From NCBI GenBank assembly GCA_021782065.1, contig JAJXVQ010000044.1, forward strand, positions 1-8,334: 8,334 nucleotides of DNA, read 5' to 3'. The DNA is from Pseudomonadota bacterium (GTDB taxonomy: Bacteria > Pseudomonadota > Gammaproteobacteria > UBA1113). Numbering within the stretch: the stretch's first letter is position 1; the number at the start of each line of letters is the position of its first letter. The notes beneath the pieces were generated by a model. That model saw only the letters and a list, made by a program, of their open reading frames with translations. It made no database searches and had not been told where the DNA came from. This document shows positions 1-6,038 of the stretch, piece after piece. A program made the position numbers and the translations under genes.

Positions 1-4
1 CTAA

Positions 5-104
5 AACGTTGTCATCCTCGACGCGGCCGCGAGGCCGCAGTCGGGGATCCAGGAAAAACTTGATTTGAAACTGGATCCCCGACTTCGTCGAGGATGACAA
101 CGTT
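5..104. repeat. Hairpin repeat, copy A (downstream of radA)
   Basis: An imperfect long inverted repeat. The outer arms AACGTTGTCATCCTCGAC (5-22) and its exact complement (87-104) pair over 18 bp. The inner arms GTCGGGGATCCAG (40-52) and CTGGATCCCCGAC (71-83) pair over 13 bp. The main loop is 53-70. The left arm carries an extra 17 nt (23-39) that folds on itself as GCGGCC-GCGA-GGCCGC, opposite only TTC (84-86) on the right. Copy C (7959-8054) matches 95 of the 96 bases at 5-100; the only difference is G53 versus A8007. The copy lies 24 nt past the radA stop, so it would be transcribed at the 3' end of the radA message. There it could act in RNA stability or termination (inference). No U-run follows, so it is not a standard intrinsic terminator. 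Confidence 0.93.
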
Positions 105-128
105 CCGGATCTCTGGTCGGTGATAGCG

Positions 129-1475
129 TCAGACATATTCCAGTACTTCTTTCAAATGCGACACAGGCAATACTTCTATATCCAAGGATTGCTTAGCTTG
201 ATTGGCCTTAGGCACAATGGCACGTTTAAAACCGAGCTTTGCCGCTTCTTTTAAACGCTCTTGGCCATATTGCACCGGACGAATTTCACCCGACAGTCCC
301 ACTTCGCCAAATACAATTAAATCGTGCGGTAAAGGTCTTTCTTTTAAGCTAGATACCACTGCCAATAAAATCGCTATATCAGCAGCGGTTTCAGTAATTT
401 TTATACCGCCAACTAAGTTAACAAACACATCTTGATTGTAACAGGCCACTGCACCTTGTTTATGTAATACGGCCAATAACATATTTAAACGATTGCCATC
501 TAAACCTAAAGTCACACGTCTAGGATTGGCCAAAGGACTATCGTCTACCAAAGCTTGTACTTCCACCAACATAGGTCTGGTACCTTCCCAAGTGGCCATC
601 ACTACACTACCCGGCACATCGGCTCTAAATCCCGATAAAAATAAAGCGGAAGGATTATGCACACCACGCAAACCTTTTTCAGTCATCGCAAATAGACCCA
701 ACTCATTGACAGTGCCAAAACGATTTTTGCTGGCACGTATCATACGATAACGACTGTCGTGTTCATTTTCAAAATACAATACCGTATCGACCATATGCTC
801 TAACACCCGCGGCCCAGCCAAAGCGCCTTCTTTAGTTACATGCCCTGCTAGAAATAAAGAAGTGCCGCTTTCTTTAGCGAAACGCACCAATTGCGCTGCG
901 CTTTCGCGCACTTGCCCTACGCCGCCAGCAGCTGATTGCAAAGTATCGGTATACATCGTTTGTATAGAATCGATCACCATCACTTTGGGTTTATCTACAG
1001 CAGCAATTTGTAATATCGTTTCCACGTGGGTATGGGCTAATAACTTCAGATGATCCAATTGCAGTTCTAATCGGCGCGCACGTAAAGTGACTTGTTGTAA
1101 GGATTCTTCGCCCGTAACATACAACGGCGCATCGCTAGGCGGTAACATGGCCATGGCTTGTAATAATAAGGTTGATTTACCTATGCCTGGATCACCGCCG
1201 ATCAACACCACCGAACCCGGCACCAGACCGCCACCTAATACCCGATCTAACTCTCCCTGATCTAAGGACAAACGCGCAATACTGTCTAAGGCTATATCTT
1301 TTAATAACACCACGGAGCTATTTTGACCGGAATACTGACTGTTACTCCGTGTACCGGCTTTCACCACTTCTTCAAAAATAGTATTCCATGAACCGCATTC
1401 TAGACATTGCCCTGCCCATTGATGGAATTGGGCGCCACAACTTTGGCAACGATAAGTTGCTTTATTTTTTGACAA
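129..1475 (-). CDS. radA: DNA repair protein RadA (Sms)
   Basis: RadA is a cytosolic RecA-like ATPase that acts with RecA on branched recombination intermediates. The 448-aa product has the full family layout. A four-cysteine zinc finger (C10, C13, C24, C27) comes first. The RecA-like core follows, with Walker A GGDPGIGKST (93-102), Walker B VMVID (165-169) and the RadA signature KNRFG (250-254). A C-terminal Lon-protease-like domain (about 330-440) contains the GEVGLSGEIRPV stretch. Length is normal (the E. coli protein is about 460 aa). The start is a TTG at 1473-1475: an AAGGA Shine-Dalgarno lies 8 nt upstream, an in-frame TGA lies at 1488-1490, and the next internal Met (M108) would delete the zinc finger and Walker A. 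The gene follows the UPF0158 gene by 19 nt on the same strand, so the two are probably co-transcribed. Nothing suggests damage. Confidence 0.97.
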   Translation of the reverse strand: MSKNKATYRCQSCGAQFHQWAGQCLECGSWNTIFEEVVKAGTRSNSQYSGQNSSVVLLKDIALDSIARLSLDQGELDRVLGGGLVPGSVVLIGGDPGIGKSTLLLQAMAMLPPSDAPLYVTGEESLQQVTLRARRLELQLDHLKLLAHTHVETILQIAAVDKPKVMVIDSIQTMYTDTLQSAAGGVGQVRESAAQLVRFAKESGTSLFLAGHVTKEGALAGPRVLEHMVDTVLYFENEHDSRYRMIRASKNRFGTVNELGLFAMTEKGLRGVHNPSALFLSGFRADVPGSVVMATWEGTRPMLVEVQALVDDSPLANPRRVTLGLDGNRLNMLLAVLHKQGAVACYNQDVFVNLVGGIKITETAADIAILLAVVSSLKERPLPHDLIVFGEVGLSGEIRPVQYGQERLKEAAKLGFKRAIVPKANQAKQSLDIEVLPVSHLKEVLEYV

Positions 1476-1488
1476 GATTATTTTCCTT
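1473..1488 (-). promoter_or_regulatory. Ribosome binding site and TTG start codon of radA
   Basis: On the minus strand, AAGGA (1484-1488) is followed by 8 nt and then TTG (1473-1475). No ATG or GTG is available between the in-frame stop at 1488-1490 and the zinc-finger codons, so the TTG must be the start. Confidence 0.85.
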
Positions 1489-1494
1489 CAGATT

Positions 1495-1884
1495 TTAATC
1501 ACTATAGTCTATATTATTATGCTCACACCAGTCAGCTAAGATATGCTGTAAACGCTCTTCTTTGTAGGTTTCCCAATCTTCTTCCAAGCCATGATAATAC
1601 AGTGCTTCGGTAAATTCAGGAAATTCATAGTCTTCATCACCATGTCTTAGAATAACCTGCAATTCATGGCGTATTTCTGTTTCATCGATTTCTTCAATAT
1701 AGTCCCAACACACGACAATACTTTGTGCTTCGGCCAATAATGGCAGCCGTGCATAATTTTGCATCTGGTCATCAGGTATACTGTCTTGTTCCAGCAATTT
1801 ACCATCCTTAAGATGCAAATAAAAGACACTACCGGCGGGATGTGCCAATAGAAACTCGGATATGTCGCTAATACGCACCTTCAT
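1495..1884 (-). CDS. UPF0158-type small acidic protein, function unknown
   Basis: This 129-aa soluble protein has no signal peptide or membrane segment and is strongly acidic, with runs such as IEEIDETE (63-70) and GDEDYEFPEF (82-91). The N-terminus (MKVRISDISEFL) and especially the C-terminal block GLEEDWETYKEERL (99-112) plus DWCEHNNIDY (118-127) resemble the uncharacterised UPF0158 family. Its members usually end in a similar W-x(n)-E-x-W-C-E-x-N pattern. This assignment is by recalled pattern and no search was run. The start ATG at 1882-1884 has GAGGTG (1889-1894) 4 nt upstream. The stop TAA lies 19 nt before the radA TTG, so it is probably the first gene of a two-gene unit. The family has no established biochemical role, and no catalytic residues can be named. 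Linkage to radA is only a hint of shared expression. Confidence 0.75.
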   Translation of the reverse strand: MKVRISDISEFLLAHPAGSVFYLHLKDGKLLEQDSIPDDQMQNYARLPLLAEAQSIVVCWDYIEEIDETEIRHELQVILRHGDEDYEFPEFTEALYYHGLEEDWETYKEERLQHILADWCEHNNIDYSD

Positions 1885-1905
1885 GGGACACCTCTAGAGC
1901 TGTGT

Positions 1906-1934
1906 TCTATATCTTTAATAGTAGCAGCTTTGAA
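1906..1934 (-). promoter_or_regulatory. Candidate sigma-70 promoter for the UPF0158-radA unit
   Basis: On the minus strand, -35 TTCAAA (1929-1934; 4/6 to consensus), a 17-nt spacer and -10 TATAGA (1906-1911; 4/6) would start RNA near 1899. That gives a ~15-nt leader containing the GAGGTG ribosome binding site. An alternative pair is TTGCGC (1940-1945) with TACTAT 16 nt further on. Both are modest matches, so only the region is likely, not the exact site. Confidence 0.35.
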
Positions 1935-1948
1935 TCTAAGCGCAAACC

Positions 1949-1964
1949 ATGGTAGTACTACCAT
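1949..1964. promoter_or_regulatory. Perfect 16-bp palindrome, possible operator
   Basis: ATGGTAGTACTACCAT is self-complementary over all 16 bases with no loop. It lies between two divergent transcription units: 15 bp upstream of the candidate -35 of the UPF0158-radA unit and 37 bp upstream of the -35 of pcnB. A loopless dyad of this size in a divergent control region is typical of a binding site for a dimeric regulator. No regulator is identified, and chance cannot be excluded from one copy. Confidence 0.45.
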
Positions 1965-2001
1965 CCCCAAGCTAGAACTGTTAGGATCACTCCAACTTAT
2001 A

Positions 2002-2029
2002 TTGATAATGCGTCATTTTTAGGTATTAT
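2002..2029 (+). promoter_or_regulatory. Probable sigma-70 promoter of pcnB-folK
   Basis: -35 TTGATA (2002-2007; 5/6), a 16-nt spacer and -10 TATTAT (2024-2029; 5/6). RNA would start near 2036, leaving a ~68-nt leader before the pcnB ATG. This is the best promoter match in the window and lies in the right place and direction. Confidence 0.65.
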
Positions 2030-2103
2030 GCTGCCCTTGCGGCAAATATTCGATGAAAATGTTAATAAAACACTCGATGCGAACATTAATTGGACAATAA
2101 TTT

Positions 2104-3480
2104 ATGCTTTCTTTTATTAAAAATATCTTCATAAAGAATGGAGCGTCAAATAGTGCGCCTACCATTATCCCCGCCTCGGAGCATGCCATATCCCGCTCAT
2201 TCATCAGCCGTAACTGTTTAGGGGTACTTGATACCCTAGCCAATGCGGGCTTTGAAGTGTATTTGGTAGGGGGCAGTGTACGCGATCTACTCCTAGGGCG
2301 AGAACCTAAAGACTTTGATGTAGCCACCAATGCCAAACCAGAAGAAATCTATCGTTTATTTCGTAATTGTAGATTGATAGGCAAAAGATTCCGTCTCGCG
2401 CACATTTATTTTAGACACGAAATTATTGAAGTTGCGACCTTTCGCAAACAAGGTAAAAAAGGTCATCATCATCAATCAAAAGGACATAATGGTTTATTAA
2501 AAAGAGATAATGTTTATGGCACTTTAAAAGATGATGTATGGCGGCGCGATTTTACTTTAAATGCGCTTTATTATGATGCAAAAAACAATTGCATTATCGA
2601 TCACACCAATGGTTTACTAGACTTACAACAAGGCATCATCCGTATTATAGGCGATGCTGAAACACGTTACAAAGAAGATCCCGTGCGTATTTTACGTGCC
2701 ATTCGTTTCCATGCAAAATTAGGCATGCCCTTAGAAGAAAAAACGGCTAAAGCCATTCCTAAAACACATATGCTATTAGCTGCCATTGCACCTGCACGCT
2801 TATTAGATGAAACCCATAAACTGTTTAACAGTGGTAACTCAGTTGCTACTTTTGCCGCTTTGCGCCATTACGCTGTACTACAACATTTATACCCACTCAC
2901 CGAAGAAGCCTTAAGCCATCCTGATCTACATGCCATTGCCGATAAATTTATTTTATACGCTTTGCAAAATACCGACGCTCGCGTAGCACAAGATAAACCA
3001 TTGAATCCAGCTTTTTTAGTATCTGTATTCTTATGGTATCCGCTACAAATCATGCTAGAAAAAGAACATCACAATAAAACTGGCACAACGAACCACAGCG
3101 ACTTCACTAAACTTGAGCACGCTGCTGGCAGAATTCTGCGGCAAGCCAAACAACATCTGGCTTTTACGCAAGTGATTACCCAAACCGTTATAGATATCTG
3201 GTTACTGCAGTTTCAACTCATAGGTAGACGCCAACTTCAAATCTATCATTTAGCGCAGCAATCTCGGTTTCGTGCTGCTTATGATTTTTTATGCTTACGC
3301 GCTAAGGTAGACGATTCTTTAAAACCCATCGCCGATTGGTGGACTACGTGGCAAGAAGTAGATGATGCCGCGCGCGAACAAATGATCAATGAGCTGCCCA
3401 AGCCAAAATTTGCGCGCAACAAAAAACGTCGATACCCCAAAAAACGCCCTCCAGCAAACAATCCAACCATTCAAGGGTAA
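2104..3480 (+). CDS. pcnB: Poly(A) polymerase I
   Basis: PcnB adds 3' poly(A) tails to RNAs, which promotes their decay, and acts in the cytosol or near the inner membrane. The 458-aa product carries the class II nucleotidyltransferase head: GGSVRD (56-61), metal-binding DFD (D70, D72), the third carboxylate in EVATFR (E109) and RRDFTLNALYYD (147-158). The ribose/ATP-site segment EDPVRILRAIRFHAKLG follows. The helical body then ends in a very basic tail (KPKFARNKKRRYPKKRPP), as expected for the bacterial poly(A) polymerase rather than the shorter tRNA CCA-adding enzyme. Length and spacing match the E. coli enzyme (about 465 aa). The ATG follows an in-frame TAA at 2098-2100, so no longer form exists. 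No clear Shine-Dalgarno precedes it, suggesting inefficient initiation; E. coli pcnB is also translated inefficiently, from a non-standard start codon. folK follows after 8 nt. Confidence 0.95.
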   Translation: MLSFIKNIFIKNGASNSAPTIIPASEHAISRSFISRNCLGVLDTLANAGFEVYLVGGSVRDLLLGREPKDFDVATNAKPEEIYRLFRNCRLIGKRFRLAHIYFRHEIIEVATFRKQGKKGHHHQSKGHNGLLKRDNVYGTLKDDVWRRDFTLNALYYDAKNNCIIDHTNGLLDLQQGIIRIIGDAETRYKEDPVRILRAIRFHAKLGMPLEEKTAKAIPKTHMLLAAIAPARLLDETHKLFNSGNSVATFAALRHYAVLQHLYPLTEEALSHPDLHAIADKFILYALQNTDARVAQDKPLNPAFLVSVFLWYPLQIMLEKEHHNKTGTTNHSDFTKLEHAAGRILRQAKQHLAFTQVITQTVIDIWLLQFQLIGRRQLQIYHLAQQSRFRAAYDFLCLRAKVDDSLKPIADWWTTWQEVDDAAREQMINELPKPKFARNKKRRYPKKRPPANNPTIQG

Positions 3481-3488
3481 CCTGCGTT

Positions 3489-3977
3489 ATGAGTTCTGTT
3501 TTTTTAGCTTTGGGCAGTAATTTAAATAATCCCAAACGGCAAATCTTGAGTGCCATTGAGGCCTTAAAAAAAGACCCTCGTATCACTGTACACGCCGTGT
3601 CGAGTCTATACCAAACACCGGCCATGGGCCCACCGCAAGATGATTACATCAATGCAGTCATGCACATTAACACCGAATATTCTGCACGTGAATTATTATC
3701 TGTTTGTTTGGCGCTAGAAAAACAACAAGGTCGTATCAGAATAGAACCCTGGGGACCGCGTTGCATCGATATTGATATATTGTTGTATGATGATATGCAA
3801 AGGCAGGAAGAAGATTATATTTTACCGCACCCAGGCTTGAAAGAACGGCTATTTGTGCTGGTTCCTTTATACGAAATAGCACCACAGCTGATATTGCCCG
3901 ATGGAACTGCTGTTGCGGTGTTATTGCAGGGATTTAAAAATGAGGAAAAAGTGTTAATACAGCATGTAATTGAGTAA
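3489..3977 (+). CDS. folK: 2-amino-4-hydroxy-6-hydroxymethyldihydropteridine pyrophosphokinase (HPPK)
   Basis: FolK transfers pyrophosphate from ATP to 6-hydroxymethyl-dihydropterin, the step before dihydropteroate synthase in folate synthesis. The 162-aa protein has the family motifs in order: ALGSNL (7-12), the pterin/ATP loop YQTPAMGPPQDDYINAV (41-57), ALEKQQGRIR (75-84), WGPRCIDIDILLYDD (88-102; metal-binding D94 and D96) and HPGLKERLFVLVPL. Length is normal. The residue before WGPR is proline (P87), where the family usually has Arg or Lys, and the loop seems about one residue shorter than in E. coli (recalled comparison). The catalytic residues are intact, so the enzyme is probably active. 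Its ribosome binding site AAGGG (3473-3477) lies inside the last codons of pcnB, 11 nt before the ATG. This supports one mRNA and possible translational coupling, as in other gammaproteobacterial pcnB-folK pairs. Confidence 0.96.
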   Translation: MSSVFLALGSNLNNPKRQILSAIEALKKDPRITVHAVSSLYQTPAMGPPQDDYINAVMHINTEYSARELLSVCLALEKQQGRIRIEPWGPRCIDIDILLYDDMQRQEEDYILPHPGLKERLFVLVPLYEIAPQLILPDGTAVAVLLQGFKNEEKVLIQHVIE

Positions 3978-4043
3978 TCCCAACGAATATTAGTGGTCAT
4001 AACGAACTCTGAAATTTCACGGTACGGTTAGTATACGCGGAGC

Positions 4044-4278
4044 TCGTCATTGCGAGCAAATGAGTGCTGGATATATAATAAAGGCCATGTACGGTAACAA
4101 CAGTAGAATGATTAAACTGCGCGGAACTAAACGAATGCAGCGCGGCAATCCAGAAAAATACTCGTTTTATACGTATCACAATGTTTTAAAAGTGTCTCTG
4201 TACAAAAAGTTAATTTTCATTATTCCAACGCTGGATTGCCACGCCTTGTTCGCTGCGCTCACTGGCTCGCAATGACGA
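4044..4278. repeat. Second inverted-repeat element, between convergent folK and MFS genes
   Basis: This element fills most of the 305-nt gap between the two convergent genes; the rest (3978-4043) shows nothing recognisable. Outer arms TCGTCATTGCGAGC (4044-4057) and GCTCGCAATGACGA (4265-4278) pair over 14 bp. Inner arms GGCAATCCAG (4144-4153) and CTGGATTGCC (4231-4240) pair over 10 bp. The loop is an AT-rich 77 nt. The design (TCATTGCGAGC...GGCAATCCAG) recalls widespread intergenic palindromic repeats of bacterial chromosomes. It is unrelated in sequence to the hairpin repeats at 5-104, 7031-7132 and 7959-8060. The arms are unequal: 86 nt separate outer and inner blocks on the left, only 24 nt on the right. 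It ends 4 nt before the MFS stop codon and could protect or end both transcripts (inference). Confidence 0.85.
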
Positions 4279-4282
4279 ATAT

Positions 4283-5611
4283 CTACTCTTCTAAAGGCTT
4301 AGCATAGGTCTCACGCAAGAATGATGCTAAAAGTGCACTGAGGATACAAGCTATGGGTAACATCGTCAGCGCAGCGGTAAAATTAGATGCTGTATAAATG
4401 CGTTCACCACCAGCAACAACGCCATTCCATAAATGATCGAGGATAATACCCACTAACGGTGTGAGCAATGATCCGCTGACCATGACTAACATATTGGTAA
4501 CCGCTACAGCTGTTGCCGAAACTTTTCTAGAGCTTAATTCACGGCCTACGGGAAATACCAATACTTCTGCACCATAAGCAACACCGAATAAAAATAACAG
4601 GATAAAAATGAGCATAGTGGGTAAAGCCGGCACATATAGAATGATGGAAATCAGGATGGCCGCTAAAATGCCTCCAATCACCATAGGCATTTTACGTCTC
4701 TCGATCTTATCTGAAATATAACCAAAAAGAACGCCTCCCAGAGTAAAGCCTAAAAATACCGTAGACACTGCATTCGCTGCTTGCTGGCTAGAAAAACCAT
4801 GTGCCACCATTAAATAAGGTTTTTCCCAATTTTCAGCAAACCCGGAAGAAGGCAAATACAATAAACAACCGATGAGGCCATTTAACCAGATAAACTTATT
4901 TTTCAATAATATCATAGACTGTTTCATCACTTCGCGCATAGTATGCGGTTGGTGTTCTGGGCTGAGATAACTGTAATTGCGAGCATTGTCTTTAGGCTTA
5001 TCGCGAATAACTAAGGCCATAATCACCGCTAAAATCACTCCAGCTAGTGCCGATATAAATAGCGTTGGCCGCCACTGCAGTACATTAACCAAATGCTCTA
5101 GTACCAATTCACCCAAAAACGCACCCACTAAAGTACCAAAAGAAGAAGCCATACCCGCCACTAAGCCAAATTTATTGGGTGGCAGCCAAATTGTGGCTAA
5201 TTTTAACACGCCTACAAAGGCGAAAGCAGAGCCAAAGCCTACTAAAAAGCGCCCTAATAAGGCCACTTCCCAATGAGTAGTACCGGCAAAAATATAAGTT
5301 CCTAGGGCACACATTAAACAGGCAAAGGTTAATAAACGGCGTGGGCCATAACGGTCCATTAACATGCCCACTGGCAATTGCATAGGCGTATAAGCGTAAT
5401 AATAAAAGGCATTGATGAAACCATAGCCCGTGGCTGAAATGCCAAAATAACGCAGTAAATCGGCATAGACTACATTGGGGGTAATACGCAGTAGGTATTC
5501 ATAAGCATAAAAGGCAGCGCCTAGGCAACAGACTAGAATGGGGAAGGCCCAAATCCAAGGACTTTGTTTTTTGGGCATTTGATTAGCCGTTGCTACTCTT
5601 GCGGTATCCAT
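4283..5611 (-). CDS. MFS transporter, substrate unknown
   Basis: This inner-membrane carrier of the major facilitator superfamily has 442 aa, a usual length. About 12 hydrophobic segments are visible. The first begins near W19. A hydrophilic central loop (about 202-240, RDKPKDNARNYSYL...) separates the two six-helix halves. The loop after helix 2 has the MFS signature GMLMDRYGPRR (82-92), with a degenerate copy GYISDKIERRK in the second half. Charged residues E38 and R42 in helix 1 (YEYLLRI) and the stretch AFYYYAYTPMQLPVG (68-82) resemble MFS proteins seen in Legionella and Coxiella type genomes (recalled, not searched). The substrate cannot be read from sequence. The start ATG has AAAGGGGTG (5617-5625) 5 nt upstream. 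It lies 89 nt downstream of rpmE on the same strand with its own candidate promoter. Confidence 0.9.
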   Translation of the reverse strand: MDTARVATANQMPKKQSPWIWAFPILVCCLGAAFYAYEYLLRITPNVVYADLLRYFGISATGYGFINAFYYYAYTPMQLPVGMLMDRYGPRRLLTFACLMCALGTYIFAGTTHWEVALLGRFLVGFGSAFAFVGVLKLATIWLPPNKFGLVAGMASSFGTLVGAFLGELVLEHLVNVLQWRPTLFISALAGVILAVIMALVIRDKPKDNARNYSYLSPEHQPHTMREVMKQSMILLKNKFIWLNGLIGCLLYLPSSGFAENWEKPYLMVAHGFSSQQAANAVSTVFLGFTLGGVLFGYISDKIERRKMPMVIGGILAAILISIILYVPALPTMLIFILLFLFGVAYGAEVLVFPVGRELSSRKVSATAVAVTNMLVMVSGSLLTPLVGIILDHLWNGVVAGGERIYTASNFTAALTMLPIACILSALLASFLRETYAKPLEE

Positions 5612-5653
5612 AATTGCACCCCTTTAAAAAGACAAAAAGCTACACTACAGGGC

Positions 5654-5682
5654 AATATACCATAAAAATATAATGTTGAGAA
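5654..5682 (-). promoter_or_regulatory. Candidate sigma-70 promoter for the MFS transporter
   Basis: On the minus strand, -35 TTCTCA (5677-5682; 4/6), a 17-nt spacer and -10 TATATT (5654-5659; 5/6) sit in the rpmE-MFS gap. They would give a ~36-nt leader including the strong ribosome binding site. Confidence 0.4.
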
Positions 5683-5700
5683 TTTAAATGGTCGTACAGA

Positions 5701-5934
5701 TTAGACTTCTGCTTTACCGTCATTGGTTTCTTTCTTGAAGCGTCGTTTGAATTTATCGACTCGACCACCTGCTGTATCCACAATTTTTTGCTTCCCAGTA
5801 TAAAATGGGTGGCATTGTGAGCATACTTCAATAGCTAAAGTACTGTTAGGCATAGTTGAACGAATTTGCGTCACATAGCCGCAACTGCACTTTACTTCAA
5901 CTTCTTTATAGTTAGGGTGTATTTCTGCTTGCAT
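5701..5934 (-). CDS. rpmE: 50S ribosomal protein L31, zinc-binding form
   Basis: L31 is a large-subunit ribosomal protein at the 30S-50S bridge region. The 77-aa product shows the L31 pattern: IHPNY (5-9), CSCG with C16 and C18, [13 protein letters not shown] with C38 and C41, and [11 protein letters not shown]. The four cysteines mark the zinc-containing (C+) type, as opposed to the cysteine-less paralogue made under zinc starvation. The start is placed at ATG 5932-5934 because AGAGGA (5941-5946) lies 6 nt upstream and L31 proteins begin only a few residues before the IHP motif. A longer in-frame reading to 5961 adds nine residues (MVIRYRGII) that are not typical of the family and have no ribosome binding site. 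The C-terminal tail ([11 protein letters not shown]) is slightly extended. It stands alone between two transporter genes and is probably transcribed from its own promoter. Confidence 0.96.
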   Translation of the reverse strand: MQAEIHPNYKEVEVKCSCGYVTQIRSTMPNSTLAIEVCSQCHPFYTGKQKIVDTAGGRVDKFKRRFKKETNDGKAEV

Positions 5935-5940
5935 AATAAT

Positions 5941-5946
5941 TCCTCT
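5941..5946 (-). promoter_or_regulatory. Ribosome binding site fixing the rpmE start
   Basis: AGAGGA on the minus strand, 6 nt before the ATG at 5932-5934. It selects the 77-aa form of L31 over a nine-residue longer reading. Confidence 0.8.
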
Positions 5947-5988
5947 GTATCTAATAACCAATTGGCGGCAAGGGTACCAAAGTTCTAA

Positions 5989-6013
5989 GGCAAAAGCAAG
6001 TATACTCTTTGCC
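5989..6013. promoter_or_regulatory. Dyad with possible -10 element upstream of rpmE
   Basis: GGCAAA (5989-5994) and TTTGCC (6008-6013) are inverted around the 8-bp palindrome AGTATACT (5999-6006). That palindrome contains TATACT on the minus strand (5999-6004), a 5/6 match to a -10 box about 65 nt before the rpmE ATG. No good -35 box is present at the right distance. It may be an operator/promoter or a weak hairpin after the DMT transporter gene; no T-run follows on either strand. Confidence 0.25.
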
Positions 6014-6038
6014 CTTGATTCTTAGCCTTTGTTGCCCC

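Noticed and set aside
5..104. Classic rho-independent terminator for radA
   Set aside because: The stem is far longer than usual, is branched, and has no T-run after it on the minus strand. It is better described as a repeat, with any terminator role unproven.
2019..2336. 105-codon minus-strand reading frame overlapping the pcnB promoter and 5' end
   Set aside because: It runs antisense to the conserved nucleotidyltransferase motifs of PcnB and through the promoter, and has no recognisable domain; it is a shadow frame.
3978..4043. Intrinsic terminator directly after folK
   Set aside because: No GC-rich stem followed by a T-run is visible here. The only strong fold is the larger inverted repeat starting at 4044.
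4060..4275. 71-codon plus-strand reading frame in the folK-MFS gap
   Set aside because: It lies inside the inverted repeat element, lacks a ribosome binding site and shows no family-like composition.
5640..5831. 63-codon minus-strand frame overlapping rpmE
   Set aside because: It overlaps rpmE in another frame, and the L31 reading is unambiguous.
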